In this document: positions 1-6,102 of the stretch, in pieces | How positions within the stretch are numbered: position 1 is the stretch's first letter | Layout of the letters: every line of letters starts with the position of its first letter | NCBI GenBank assembly: GCA_029548715.1 | Contig: JAKPMW010000363.1 | Span: forward strand, 1-6,615 | Direction: 5' to 3' | Source of the DNA: Spirochaetota bacterium | Lineage (GTDB): Bacteria > Spirochaetota > JAGLSM01 > JAKPMW01 | Length of the DNA: 6,615 bases | Program-made: the position numbers and the translations under genes | The notes under the pieces: model-generated | Seen by the model: the letters and a program-made list of their open reading frames with translations, nothing else | The model's database searches: none | Told to the model about the DNA's origin: nothing

Positions 1-31
1 CCTGCTCGCTGCCATCAGAAACGGCGGCTGA
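1..31 (+). CDS. 3' end of an upstream gene, probably ribH (6,7-dimethyl-8-ribityllumazine synthase), partial
   Basis: Reading from base 2 gives LLAAIRNGG followed by a TGA stop at 29-31; the first base of the window is the third base of the preceding codon. Lumazine synthases often end in a helix of the type EMANLL-plus-a-short-tail, and ribH commonly sits directly before nusB in bacteria, so both the residues and the position fit. Lumazine synthase condenses a ribityl-aminopyrimidine with dihydroxybutanone phosphate in riboflavin biosynthesis. Only nine residues are visible, so the identity is inferred mainly from gene order. The stop lies 5 bases before the nusB start, which implies co-transcription. 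Confidence 0.45.
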   Translation, partial: LLAAIRNGG

Positions 32-36
32 GACGA

Positions 37-459
37 ATGGGTGTCAGGGAAAAGGCCAGGGATATCGCTGTTCAGGCTCTTTATCAGCTTTCACTTCGCG
101 GAATGGGTGATCTTGAAGAGATCGCGGCCTTTCGCTGGGTCGATGAGGAAGCGTATGTGGGCATCACCTCCCAGGCCGGAGTCTGGTTCAAGGGAGCGGC
201 CCAAATGATCGAATCCCTTGACGAAGTTATCGACAGGCACCTTGTCAACTGGGCTCCTGACCGGGTTGGCAGGATGGAGCGTGCCATCCTGCGCCTCGGG
301 ACGCACGAACTGGTTTCGAGTGACGAGACCGCAGCCGAGATTGTCATAAACGAGTGCGTCAATCTTGCAAAGCGCTATTGCGATTTTGATTCATACAAAT
401 TTGTCAACGGAGTATTGGATGCGGTTGCCGGCTCTCTCGGACGGAAAGAGATTTCTTGA
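37..459 (+). CDS. nusB: Transcription antitermination protein NusB
   Basis: This 140-residue protein has the usual NusB length and an all-helical pattern. NusB pairs with ribosomal protein S10 (NusE), binds boxA RNA and keeps RNA polymerase processive through rRNA operons. Visible family signatures are the N-terminal helix REKARDIAVQALYQ (residues 4-17), the central stretch around DRVGRMERAILRLGTHEL (75-92), and the C-terminal block INECVNLAKRY (104-114) followed by DSYKFVNGVLDAV (118-130). The last of these is the strongest family marker. The ATG at 37 lies 5 bases after the upstream stop with only a weak purine-rich stretch before it, so translation is probably coupled to the upstream gene. 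Nothing is truncated. The protein is cytoplasmic. Confidence 0.95.
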   Translation: MGVREKARDIAVQALYQLSLRGMGDLEEIAAFRWVDEEAYVGITSQAGVWFKGAAQMIESLDEVIDRHLVNWAPDRVGRMERAILRLGTHELVSSDETAAEIVINECVNLAKRYCDFDSYKFVNGVLDAVAGSLGRKEIS

Positions 460-493
460 CCGGAGCCTCGGCCGGATTGAGGTCTTGACGGGG

Positions 494-2428
494 ATGAAGC
501 GCCGGCATCTTCTGCCGGTGGCTCTTGTCTTTGTCCTCATGCTCAGCTCGCTGATCCTGTTTTTTGTTTTCAGGCACAGGTCCCATGATCCGGGCGGGTT
601 TGGGGTCCCTGACGATTTTGGTGTTTTGACCGCCGGGACTGTCCTGCATCCCCAGTCTCCGCTGGCTCCGGCCATCCAGGCCTGGAAGCGCGGGTCGCCC
701 TGGGTGGCTATCGATTTGCTGCGCCAGGCACAGACAACACGACTTGCACCGGATGAACACCTTGCGGCTCTCAACTATGCCGGGCATATCCGTATCTGGA
801 TCAATGATCCGGGTGGAGCCGCCGCTTCCTTCAGGGCCGGGATGGCTTTCAAAAAAAATCCCGGTTCGGCCTACGGTTTGGGCAGGGTTGCAGAACTGGC
901 CAGGGACTATGCCCTCGCTGTCCGCCACTATGAAGAAGCCGTCGGGATGCGGGCGGATTTTGCCCTGGCATGGCGGCGTCTGGGTGATGTGCGCCGCGTC
1001 AGGCTGGAGTGGAAAGATGCCGTTGTTGCCTATACCCGGTCTCTTGAGGCGTCATCCCTGGACATAACCCGCTACAGGCTGGGTGAGGCCCTGCTTGGGC
1101 TGGGACAGAAGGATGAGGCCCGGCCCCACTTTCAGTACCTGCACGAGAATGCCAGAGCCCCCAGCCTGATCGGGTACGCTGCAGCAAGGCTGGCTGATCT
1201 TGAAGACACCCGGGGTGATTTGAAGCGGGCTGCCGAATTGTATCAGCAGGCGCTGCGGCTCTGCCCGGATGTGGCCGCTTTCAGGCACAATCTCGGAAAC
1301 ATCCTTGTCCGTGCCGGACAGCTTGACGATGCCATGGCAGTCTATCAGGCCCTTCGTGCCTACAGCATGCGCTCAAAAAATCCGGCTGTCGGGGACGAGC
1401 GTATCCGGCAGTCTCTGGCCAGGGCTATCGGTGAGACATGGTATGACCGGCAGGATCCTGCTGCGGCCCTGCGCTACCTTGCCGAGGCGGAGCGGGAAGA
1501 TCCCGAGGTTTCGGCCATGCTGGGAGACCTGCACCTGATCCGTGGAGAATACGATGATGCCCTGGTCCATTACGGCCGGGTGATCGCGACTGTCCCGCGT
1601 ACGCGGCTTGGCCTTGTTGCCCTTGTCAATAGCGGGACGATCTGGCTTGAGCGGATGAAACCCGAGCGGGCCCTGCATGCCTGGAAAAACGCACTTGAAA
1701 TAGAACCGGGAAGCCCCAGGATACTCTGCAATACCGGTCTCGCATATCTGGCGCTCAAGGACAGGCAGGCTGCTGCAGGTGCATTCCGCAAAGCCTGGCT
1801 GCTTGATACCAGTCTGACCAATGCCCTTGCCCTGCTGGCTGCGACTTCCCCGGCAGAGGAGGTCATCAGTCTCCTGCGGGACGGGGATGCTGCGCGGCGT
1901 ATCTGGTTTGCCCTGCAGACCCTGGGGCGGCTCTATCACCGCAAGCGGGAATACGGGAGTGCGATTGATGCCCTCCAACGTGCACTGCAGGCTGCAACAC
2001 GTCCAGCCGAAGCCGATGCCAGCAGATTGCTGCTTGCCCGCTGCCGGCTTGCACGGGACGATCTGGATCTTGCCGGGAGGGATCTGGCCAGCCTTGCTGA
2101 GCGCCTGTCGCAGGAGCCGCTCTGGCTGTACCAGATGGGAATTGCTGCATGGAAGTCCGGCTCCCATACCAATGCGCAGAGCTATTTTTCTCTTGCCGGA
2201 CAGTCCGGAGCCAGGCCCCGCCTGGCGGCCGCCATCAGCTACTGGCTGGGAAACTGCGCATGGAAAGACGGCCTGGTCGGAAAGGCTCTCGAGCACTACA
2301 GGAGTGCTCTCAAATCCAATCCCGCCCATACCGCTGCCGCCCTGAATGCGGCATGGTGCGTCAGGCAGCTTGCTGCAGGCGGACACGAAACGACAAGGAG
2401 CCGAAACAATGCGGGAACCCTGCGCTGA
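494..2428 (+). CDS. Membrane-anchored TPR-repeat protein, function unknown
   Basis: The protein is 644 residues long from the ATG at 494. It begins with a basic MKRRH stretch, then one hydrophobic segment (about residues 6-26), then a Gly/Pro-rich linker. The rest is almost wholly TPR-like helical hairpins. I count about 13, at roughly 90-123, 124-155, 156-190, 191-220, 224-259, 260-290, 338-368, 371-407, 408-440, 470-503, 506-540, 541-573 and 577-611. The clearest repeats contain LGDLHLIRGEYDDALVHYGR, NTGLAYLALKDRQAAAGAFR and LGNCAWKDGLVGKALEHYRS. No clear signal-peptidase site follows the hydrophobic stretch, so I infer a single-pass anchor with the repeats outside the cytoplasm. The frame stays open back to an ATG at 365, but that start would overlap nusB by 95 bases and bury the membrane segment; the ATG at 494 has GAGG 11 bases upstream. 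TPR arrays bind proteins, but the partner here is unknown. Confidence 0.85.
   Translation: MKRRHLLPVALVFVLMLSSLILFFVFRHRSHDPGGFGVPDDFGVLTAGTVLHPQSPLAPAIQAWKRGSPWVAIDLLRQAQTTRLAPDEHLAALNYAGHIRIWINDPGGAAASFRAGMAFKKNPGSAYGLGRVAELARDYALAVRHYEEAVGMRADFALAWRRLGDVRRVRLEWKDAVVAYTRSLEASSLDITRYRLGEALLGLGQKDEARPHFQYLHENARAPSLIGYAAARLADLEDTRGDLKRAAELYQQALRLCPDVAAFRHNLGNILVRAGQLDDAMAVYQALRAYSMRSKNPAVGDERIRQSLARAIGETWYDRQDPAAALRYLAEAEREDPEVSAMLGDLHLIRGEYDDALVHYGRVIATVPRTRLGLVALVNSGTIWLERMKPERALHAWKNALEIEPGSPRILCNTGLAYLALKDRQAAAGAFRKAWLLDTSLTNALALLAATSPAEEVISLLRDGDAARRIWFALQTLGRLYHRKREYGSAIDALQRALQAATRPAEADASRLLLARCRLARDDLDLAGRDLASLAERLSQEPLWLYQMGIAAWKSGSHTNAQSYFSLAGQSGARPRLAAAISYWLGNCAWKDGLVGKALEHYRSALKSNPAHTAAALNAAWCVRQLAAGGHETTRSRNNAGTLR
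2395..2400 (+). promoter_or_regulatory. Ribosome binding site deciding the PHP gene start
   Basis: AAGGAG lies 8 bases before the ATG at 2409 and inside the coding end of the TPR gene. It selects the 2409 start over the in-frame upstream ATG at 2346, which has no comparable site. Confidence 0.8.
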
Positions 2429-3320
2429 CCTGCACACGCACAGTACCTGCTCTGACGGGACCCAGACGCCCGAGGAGGTGGTGGCAGCGGCCGATTTTTC
2501 CGGGGTTGCCTGGCTGTCCCTGACTGATCATGATACCGTTGACGGAATCCAGCGGGCGAGGGAGGCGATCAGGGCCCGGGATCTGCCTGTCGAATTGATC
2601 ACGGGTGCCGAGCTCTCCTGTCACAGTGATGCCGATGGCGAGGTGCATGTTCTGGCCTACGGATTTGACGAGACCGATCCGACGGTGCTTGCCCATATGC
2701 AGGATTTTCGCGAGCAGAGGCATGTCAGGCTGGCACGCATGCTTGAGCTGCTCAGGGACCTTGGCTGCCCTCTGGAGACGGAGGATGTGCTGGCGTTTTG
2801 CAGGGGTGAAAGCGTCAGCCGGGTACATGTTGCTTCGGCCCTGGCCAGGCACGGATACGTTGCCAATCCGGCTGAGGCGTTCAGGCTGTATCTCGCCAAT
2901 GGTGCGCCGGCCTATGTTCCCCGAAAAAAATATTCGCCAGAGACCATGATTCCCATGATTCACCAATGGGGTGGGGTGGCCATTCTGGCCCATCCCCATT
3001 ATTTCGATGCTTCAGAGGCGGATGATGCCGGTGTTGAGGCCCGGCTTGAGCGCTATGTTGAACTGGGGATCGACGGATTCGAGGCCTGGCATCCCCATGT
3101 TGACAAACGACTCAAGCGAACAGTCAGACGCCTTGCCAGGCGGCATGGGCTGGTCTTGTCCGGAGGGAGCGATTCCCATGGCTCCTGGGGAAACCGGCCG
3201 CGAGTGGGTGGTTGCACGGTCGGGTATGTGTACGTCTATGAGTTGCTGGACCGGATTGCCAGCAGCCGAGGCCGGATGACGGGCCGAGAGACCACGGCGC
3301 CGGGGGGCTGTCCGGTTTGA
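2409..3320 (+). CDS. PHP-domain phosphoesterase of the YciV/RnmA (TrpH) family
   Basis: This 303-residue enzyme belongs to the polymerase-and-histidinol-phosphatase (PHP) superfamily, close to the YciV/RnmA (COG0613) group. E. coli RnmA removes nucleotides from rRNA 5' ends, and relatives hydrolyse nucleoside 3',5'-bisphosphates, using a trinuclear metal centre. The likely metal ligands are all visible: D7-L-H9-T-H11-S at the N-terminus, D40-H-D42 in SLTDHDTVDG, E68 in TGAELSC, H80 in EVHVLAYGFD, H195 and H197 in AHPHYF, and D255-S-H257 in GGSDSHG. The family-like segment SRVHVASAL (137-145) and the insertion between the N-terminal and C-terminal metal motifs also match. The length is close to the family norm. 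The start at 2409 has a good ribosome binding site and overlaps the TPR gene by 20 bases, which suggests translational coupling. The family is clear; the exact substrate (bisphosphonucleotide, rRNA 5' end or other) is not settled by sequence. It should act in the cytoplasm. Confidence 0.88.
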   Translation: MREPCADLHTHSTCSDGTQTPEEVVAAADFSGVAWLSLTDHDTVDGIQRAREAIRARDLPVELITGAELSCHSDADGEVHVLAYGFDETDPTVLAHMQDFREQRHVRLARMLELLRDLGCPLETEDVLAFCRGESVSRVHVASALARHGYVANPAEAFRLYLANGAPAYVPRKKYSPETMIPMIHQWGGVAILAHPHYFDASEADDAGVEARLERYVELGIDGFEAWHPHVDKRLKRTVRRLARRHGLVLSGGSDSHGSWGNRPRVGGCTVGYVYVYELLDRIASSRGRMTGRETTAPGGCPV

Positions 3321-3326
3321 AAACGC

Positions 3327-3355
3327 TTGAAAAAATCGTTCGATCGGGATATCTT
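3327..3355 (+). promoter_or_regulatory. Candidate sigma-70-type promoter for the bactofilin gene
   Basis: TTGAAA (3327-3332) matches the -35 consensus at 5 of 6 positions. A spacer of exactly 17 bases leads to TATCTT (3350-3355), which matches the -10 consensus at 4 of 6. Transcription would begin around 3362, giving a leader of about 40 bases before the ATG at 3403. The element lies in the 82-base gap after the PHP gene and is locally AT-richer than its surroundings. It is read from pattern only. Confidence 0.5.
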
Positions 3356-3386
3356 GGACGGGTATGTGTGTTTTGTAACGCGCCCC

Positions 3387-3392
3387 AAGGAG
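3387..3392 (+). promoter_or_regulatory. Ribosome binding site of the bactofilin gene
   Basis: AAGGAG lies 10 bases before the ATG at 3403. A nearer ATG at 3393 is out of frame, so 3403 is the start. Confidence 0.75.
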
Positions 3393-3402
3393 ATGACAGG
3401 CT

Positions 3403-3870
3403 ATGGCCGGCAAGAATGACCAGATTAATAGCGTAATCGGCGAAGGCTCGGTATTCGTCGGGAAGTTTTATGTTCATGGTTCATTGCAGATTGACGGGAA
3501 GTTCGAAGGCGAGATTCGCACCGAAGACCACCTCGTGATCGGCGAAACAGGCAAGGTCAAGACGGACATCGTTGCCAATCGTGTGACTGTCGGTGGAACT
3601 CTTGTCGGTAACATTGAGGCTGTCGAAGAGGTCCGCCTGCTTGAGACCGGACGGGTGCTTGGAAATATTGTCACTCCCCAGCTTTTGGTTGAGGGTGGCG
3701 TGGTGTCGCAGGGTGTCGTGACCATCACAGGCGGGCAGAAAAAGGATGTACGCAAGATCATCCTCGATTCGTACGCCAGCGGTCCGGTGCTGCCTGATCT
3801 CAAGGGACACAAGAGTATCGAAGCCAAGGAAGACGCACCGGCGCCAACCGGACGCAGGGGACGTTCCTGA
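3403..3870 (+). CDS. Bactofilin family polymer-forming cytoskeletal protein
   Basis: This 155-residue protein is a bactofilin (DUF583). Bactofilins assemble without nucleotide into filaments built from a right-handed beta-helix and localise envelope enzymes or shape the cell. The core spans about residues 11-110. It begins with the typical SVIGEGSVFVGKF segment and shows short repeating rungs of about 16-18 residues, each ending in a small-hydrophobic turn: GKFEGEI (32-38), GKVKTDI (50-56), GTLVGNI (65-71), GRVLGNI (83-89) and GGVVSQGVV (98-106). The tail from about 113 is charged (KKDVRKIILDS), then Pro/Ala- and Arg-rich, as is usual for the disordered ends of these proteins. There is no membrane segment, so membrane association, if any, would be through the short N-terminus or a partner. 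It has its own candidate promoter and a strong ribosome binding site. The neighbouring alr and glycosyltransferase genes suggest an envelope-related role, which is inference. Confidence 0.93.
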   Translation: MAGKNDQINSVIGEGSVFVGKFYVHGSLQIDGKFEGEIRTEDHLVIGETGKVKTDIVANRVTVGGTLVGNIEAVEEVRLLETGRVLGNIVTPQLLVEGGVVSQGVVTITGGQKKDVRKIILDSYASGPVLPDLKGHKSIEAKEDAPAPTGRRGRS

Positions 3871-3907
3871 TTCGTGTGCGTGCGCTATGCAGATGAGTTG
3901 TTGCACT

Positions 3908-3930
3908 AACGCTCCCGCCATGGGGGCGTT
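3908..3930 (+). terminator. Hairpin after bactofilin, possible weak terminator
   Basis: AACGCTCCC (3908-3916) pairs with GGGGGCGTT (3922-3930) as a 9-bp stem with one T-G wobble and a 5-base loop, 38 bases after the bactofilin stop. The following bases (ATGTGTTGAT) are T-rich but not a proper T tract, so termination may be partial. It could instead be an attenuating or mRNA-stabilising structure between bactofilin and alr. Confidence 0.45.
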
Positions 3931-3998
3931 ATGTGTTGATAGGTGACGCCCGGGTCCGGAATGGGAAAGCGGAGAACCGGGAAACGAGCGGGGTGGAT

Positions 3999-5111
3999 AT
4001 GGCCGACAGGACAAACCGGTGCTGGAGTCAAGTCAGTCTTTCGGCAATCGGAAAAAACATACGTGCCATCCGGCGTGTTGCCGCCGGTGCATCGGTCTGG
4101 GCCGTTGTCAAGGCCGATGCCTACGGGCATGGAGTCCTTGAGACTGCGGGTCTGCTTGCCAATTCAGGGGTAGATGCCTTTTGCGTGGCCACCCTCCCCG
4201 AGGCGGTTCAGTTGCGGGAGGCCGGATTTACCCGCCAGTCCGTTCTTCTTCTCGGATCATTTTACGCTGACGAAATATCCGATCTGATCCAGTATTCCAT
4301 TACACCGACCATTCCGGACATGCACCATCTCGGGCTGCTTTCGCGCCATTGCAGGCGGAAAAACCAGACCATTGATGCCGAGCTCAAGGTTGACAGCGGG
4401 ATGAATCGCTATGGGATCCGGTTTGACGAGCTGACAGAACGAGCCCAGGAAATTTTCCGTACTCCGGGGGTCAATATTACGGCGCTGTATTCTCACCTTG
4501 CGGCTTCCGGGGTTCCTGATGACCCCGGGACGCACGAGCAGATTGCCCTCTTCAGGCGTGCGGTGGACTACCTCGAGATATCCAATCTCTGGTTTGGGCG
4601 CAAGCACATCTGCAACAGCGGGGGGGTGTTGTATTACCGGGATGCCCTGATGGATGCAGTCCGTCCGGGACTCATCCTCTACGGGTACTATCCCGGGGCT
4701 ATTGATCGTGAGACGCTGCCGCTGACTCCTGCACTCAGCCTGCATGCCCGGGTGACAGCTGTAAAAAAGGTTTTTGCCGGCGGCTTGATCGGGTATGACA
4801 GGACGTATTCCGCAAAACGGGAGATGACGATAGCCCTGGTGTCGATCGGATATGCTGACGGGTATCCGGTTCGGTTTTCCAACAGGGGGACTGTGTTGCT
4901 TGGGCGCGAGCGTTGTCCGGTTGTGGGCAAGGTCTGCATGGATACGACCATGATCCATGTTCCGTCTGGCCGGGTCAAACCCGGTGATGAGGTTGTGCTT
5001 TGGGGCGGTCGCGATCTCCCGCTGGAGACCGTGGCGGCAGATGCCGGGACCATTCCCTATGAGCTTGTCTGTCAGATATCACGGAGGGTGCCCCGCTTTC
5101 ATGTCGACTGA
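3999..5111 (+). CDS. alr: Alanine racemase, PLP-dependent
   Basis: The enzyme interconverts L- and D-alanine in the cytoplasm, supplying D-alanine for peptidoglycan. From the ATG at 3999 it is 370 residues, the normal family size. An N-terminal TIM barrel carries the PLP lysine K38 in AVVKADAYGHG. K130 and R137, in KVDSGMNRYG, correspond to the carbamylated lysine and the pyridine-nitrogen arginine of the Geobacillus enzyme. R222 in VRPGLILYG contacts the cofactor phosphate region. The C-terminal beta domain supplies the second catalytic base, Y266 in GYDRTY, with Y285 in IGYADGYP and M314-D315 in GKVCMDTTM. It ends with the usual ISRRVPRF. All key residues are present. In-frame GTG starts at 3933 and 3993 would add 22 or 2 residues; 3999 gives the typical N-terminus, but no strong ribosome binding site separates the options. 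The gene overlaps the downstream glycosyltransferase by 11 bases. Confidence 0.95.
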   Translation: MADRTNRCWSQVSLSAIGKNIRAIRRVAAGASVWAVVKADAYGHGVLETAGLLANSGVDAFCVATLPEAVQLREAGFTRQSVLLLGSFYADEISDLIQYSITPTIPDMHHLGLLSRHCRRKNQTIDAELKVDSGMNRYGIRFDELTERAQEIFRTPGVNITALYSHLAASGVPDDPGTHEQIALFRRAVDYLEISNLWFGRKHICNSGGVLYYRDALMDAVRPGLILYGYYPGAIDRETLPLTPALSLHARVTAVKKVFAGGLIGYDRTYSAKREMTIALVSIGYADGYPVRFSNRGTVLLGRERCPVVGKVCMDTTMIHVPSGRVKPGDEVVLWGGRDLPLETVAADAGTIPYELVCQISRRVPRFHVD

Positions 5112-6102
5112 AAAACCGCTTGTCTCCGTTATTATTCCCCATCGTGATAATGAAACCATCGAGGCCACGCTCAGGGCCCTTGAGACGGCTGCGGACTTTT
5201 CCCGTGAGTCGGGCCACCCCGAGGCCGCCCGATATGAGGTGATCGCTGTCAGCGGCAACCAGCCGTCTGTTCAGCGCAATGCTGCCGTACGCGAGGCCGC
5301 GGGGCAGTATATCTATTTTCTCGACAATGACTCCATTCCTGCCCAGGACTGTTTCATGCGGATCGGTTCGTTTTTCCTGACGCATCCGAATGCCGCGATC
5401 CTTGGGGGGCCATCGCTGACGCCTGATACGGATACGAGCTCGCAAAAGGCGTTTGGGCATGTCCTGGGGAGTTTTGCCGGGACGGCCTTTATCCGGGCCC
5501 GCTATTCCTCATTCGGGGTCTTGCGCGAAACTACAGACCGCGAGCTTATCCTCTGCAACATGGCCATGCGCAGGCAGGTTTTTCTTGATCTGGGGGGATT
5601 TGACGAGCGGCTGTATCCCAACGAGGAAAATGCCCTGATGGATACGGCCCGTGCCGAGGGCTGGACACTCTGGCATGATCCCTTTCTCAGGGTCTGGCGC
5701 AGCCAGCGGCCTTCGTTTCGTGCCTTTATCCGCCAGCTCTTTGGTTACGGCAGGGGCCGGGCCGAGCAGATGCGGCTGGCCCCGCTTGCGTCCAATATTG
5801 TCCCCTTTGTCTTCATGCTTTTTCCCCTTGCTGTGCTTCTGCTTGCTCCGACCATTGTGCTGTTTCCGGATCTGGCCTGGGCCTGGACAGCCTACCCGGT
5901 CCTGTCCCTTGCCGCCAGTCTGCCCTCACTTCGGGCCGGGTTTCGTGTGGGTGCCAAATCCTGGCTTGGCTTTTTCCTCTGTCATTTCTGTTACGGGTGC
6001 GGGTTATGGGCCGGGCTTGTCCTTCCCTTGCGCAGCCGGACCGTGGTGGCCCGGATCAGTCTCCAGCGGATAGTTCCTGAAAAGGCGAGGCGCACGAAAT
6101 GA
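5101..6102 (+). CDS. Family 2 glycosyltransferase with C-terminal membrane segments (ExoA-like)
   Basis: The protein is 333 residues from the ATG at 5101, with GGAGGG 12 bases upstream inside alr. The N-terminal GT-A fold opens with VSVIIPHRDN (8-17). A nucleotide-sugar and metal-binding acidic motif, LDNDS, lies at 74-78 (D75, D77). Acceptor-side and catalytic features follow: LGGFDERLYPNEEN (164-177), with E175/E176 as candidate catalytic acids, then FGYGRGRAEQ (214-223), a motif common in succinoglycan-type (ExoA-like) enzymes. Three hydrophobic stretches close the protein, at about 232-255, 257-276 and 287-310, so it is probably an inner-membrane enzyme with a cytoplasmic catalytic domain that transfers sugar to a lipid-linked acceptor. 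The sugar and product cannot be told from sequence. It overlaps alr by 11 bases and xpb by 4, so the three are probably translated together. The frame is open upstream to 4957, inside alr, but that start is rejected. Confidence 0.85.
   Translation: MSTEKPLVSVIIPHRDNETIEATLRALETAADFSRESGHPEAARYEVIAVSGNQPSVQRNAAVREAAGQYIYFLDNDSIPAQDCFMRIGSFFLTHPNAAILGGPSLTPDTDTSSQKAFGHVLGSFAGTAFIRARYSSFGVLRETTDRELILCNMAMRRQVFLDLGGFDERLYPNEENALMDTARAEGWTLWHDPFLRVWRSQRPSFRAFIRQLFGYGRGRAEQMRLAPLASNIVPFVFMLFPLAVLLLAPTIVLFPDLAWAWTAYPVLSLAASLPSLRAGFRVGAKSWLGFFLCHFCYGCGLWAGLVLPLRSRTVVARISLQRIVPEKARRTK

Noticed and set aside
365..493. N-terminal extension of the TPR protein from an ATG at 365
   Set aside because: It would overlap nusB by 95 bases in another frame and place 43 extra residues ahead of a typical MKRRH-plus-hydrophobic anchor. 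The ATG at 494 has a purine-rich site upstream and gives a normal membrane-protein N-terminus.
458..493. CCGG-flanked spacer between nusB and the TPR gene as a hairpin
   Set aside because: The only self-complementary arms are 4 bases around an 8-base loop, with no T tract, so it is not a credible terminator.
2346..2408. Upstream ATG for the PHP gene
   Set aside because: The in-frame extension has no ribosome binding site and lies inside the TPR gene, whereas AAGGAG stands 8 bases before the ATG at 2409 and the PHP motif begins at residue 7 from there.
1373..2437. 354-codon open frame on the minus strand
   Set aside because: It lies wholly antisense to the TPR gene apart from its first codons, is rich in Pro/Gly/Arg/Ser as expected for a GC-driven shadow frame, and resembles no family I recognise.
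3335..3344. Small palindrome ATCGTTCGAT between the -35 and -10 elements as an operator
   Set aside because: The arms are only 4 bases and the motif occurs once; it is within chance expectation and I know of no regulator with this site.
3961..4173. 76-codon plus-strand open frame beginning ATGGGAAAGCGG
   Set aside because: It overlaps alr in another frame and has no ribosome binding site or recognisable motif; the alr frame is the coding one.
4957..5100. Extended start of the glycosyltransferase
   Set aside because: The added 48 residues lie inside alr in another frame and lack GT features; the ATG at 5101 directly precedes the canonical VSVIIPHRDN strand.
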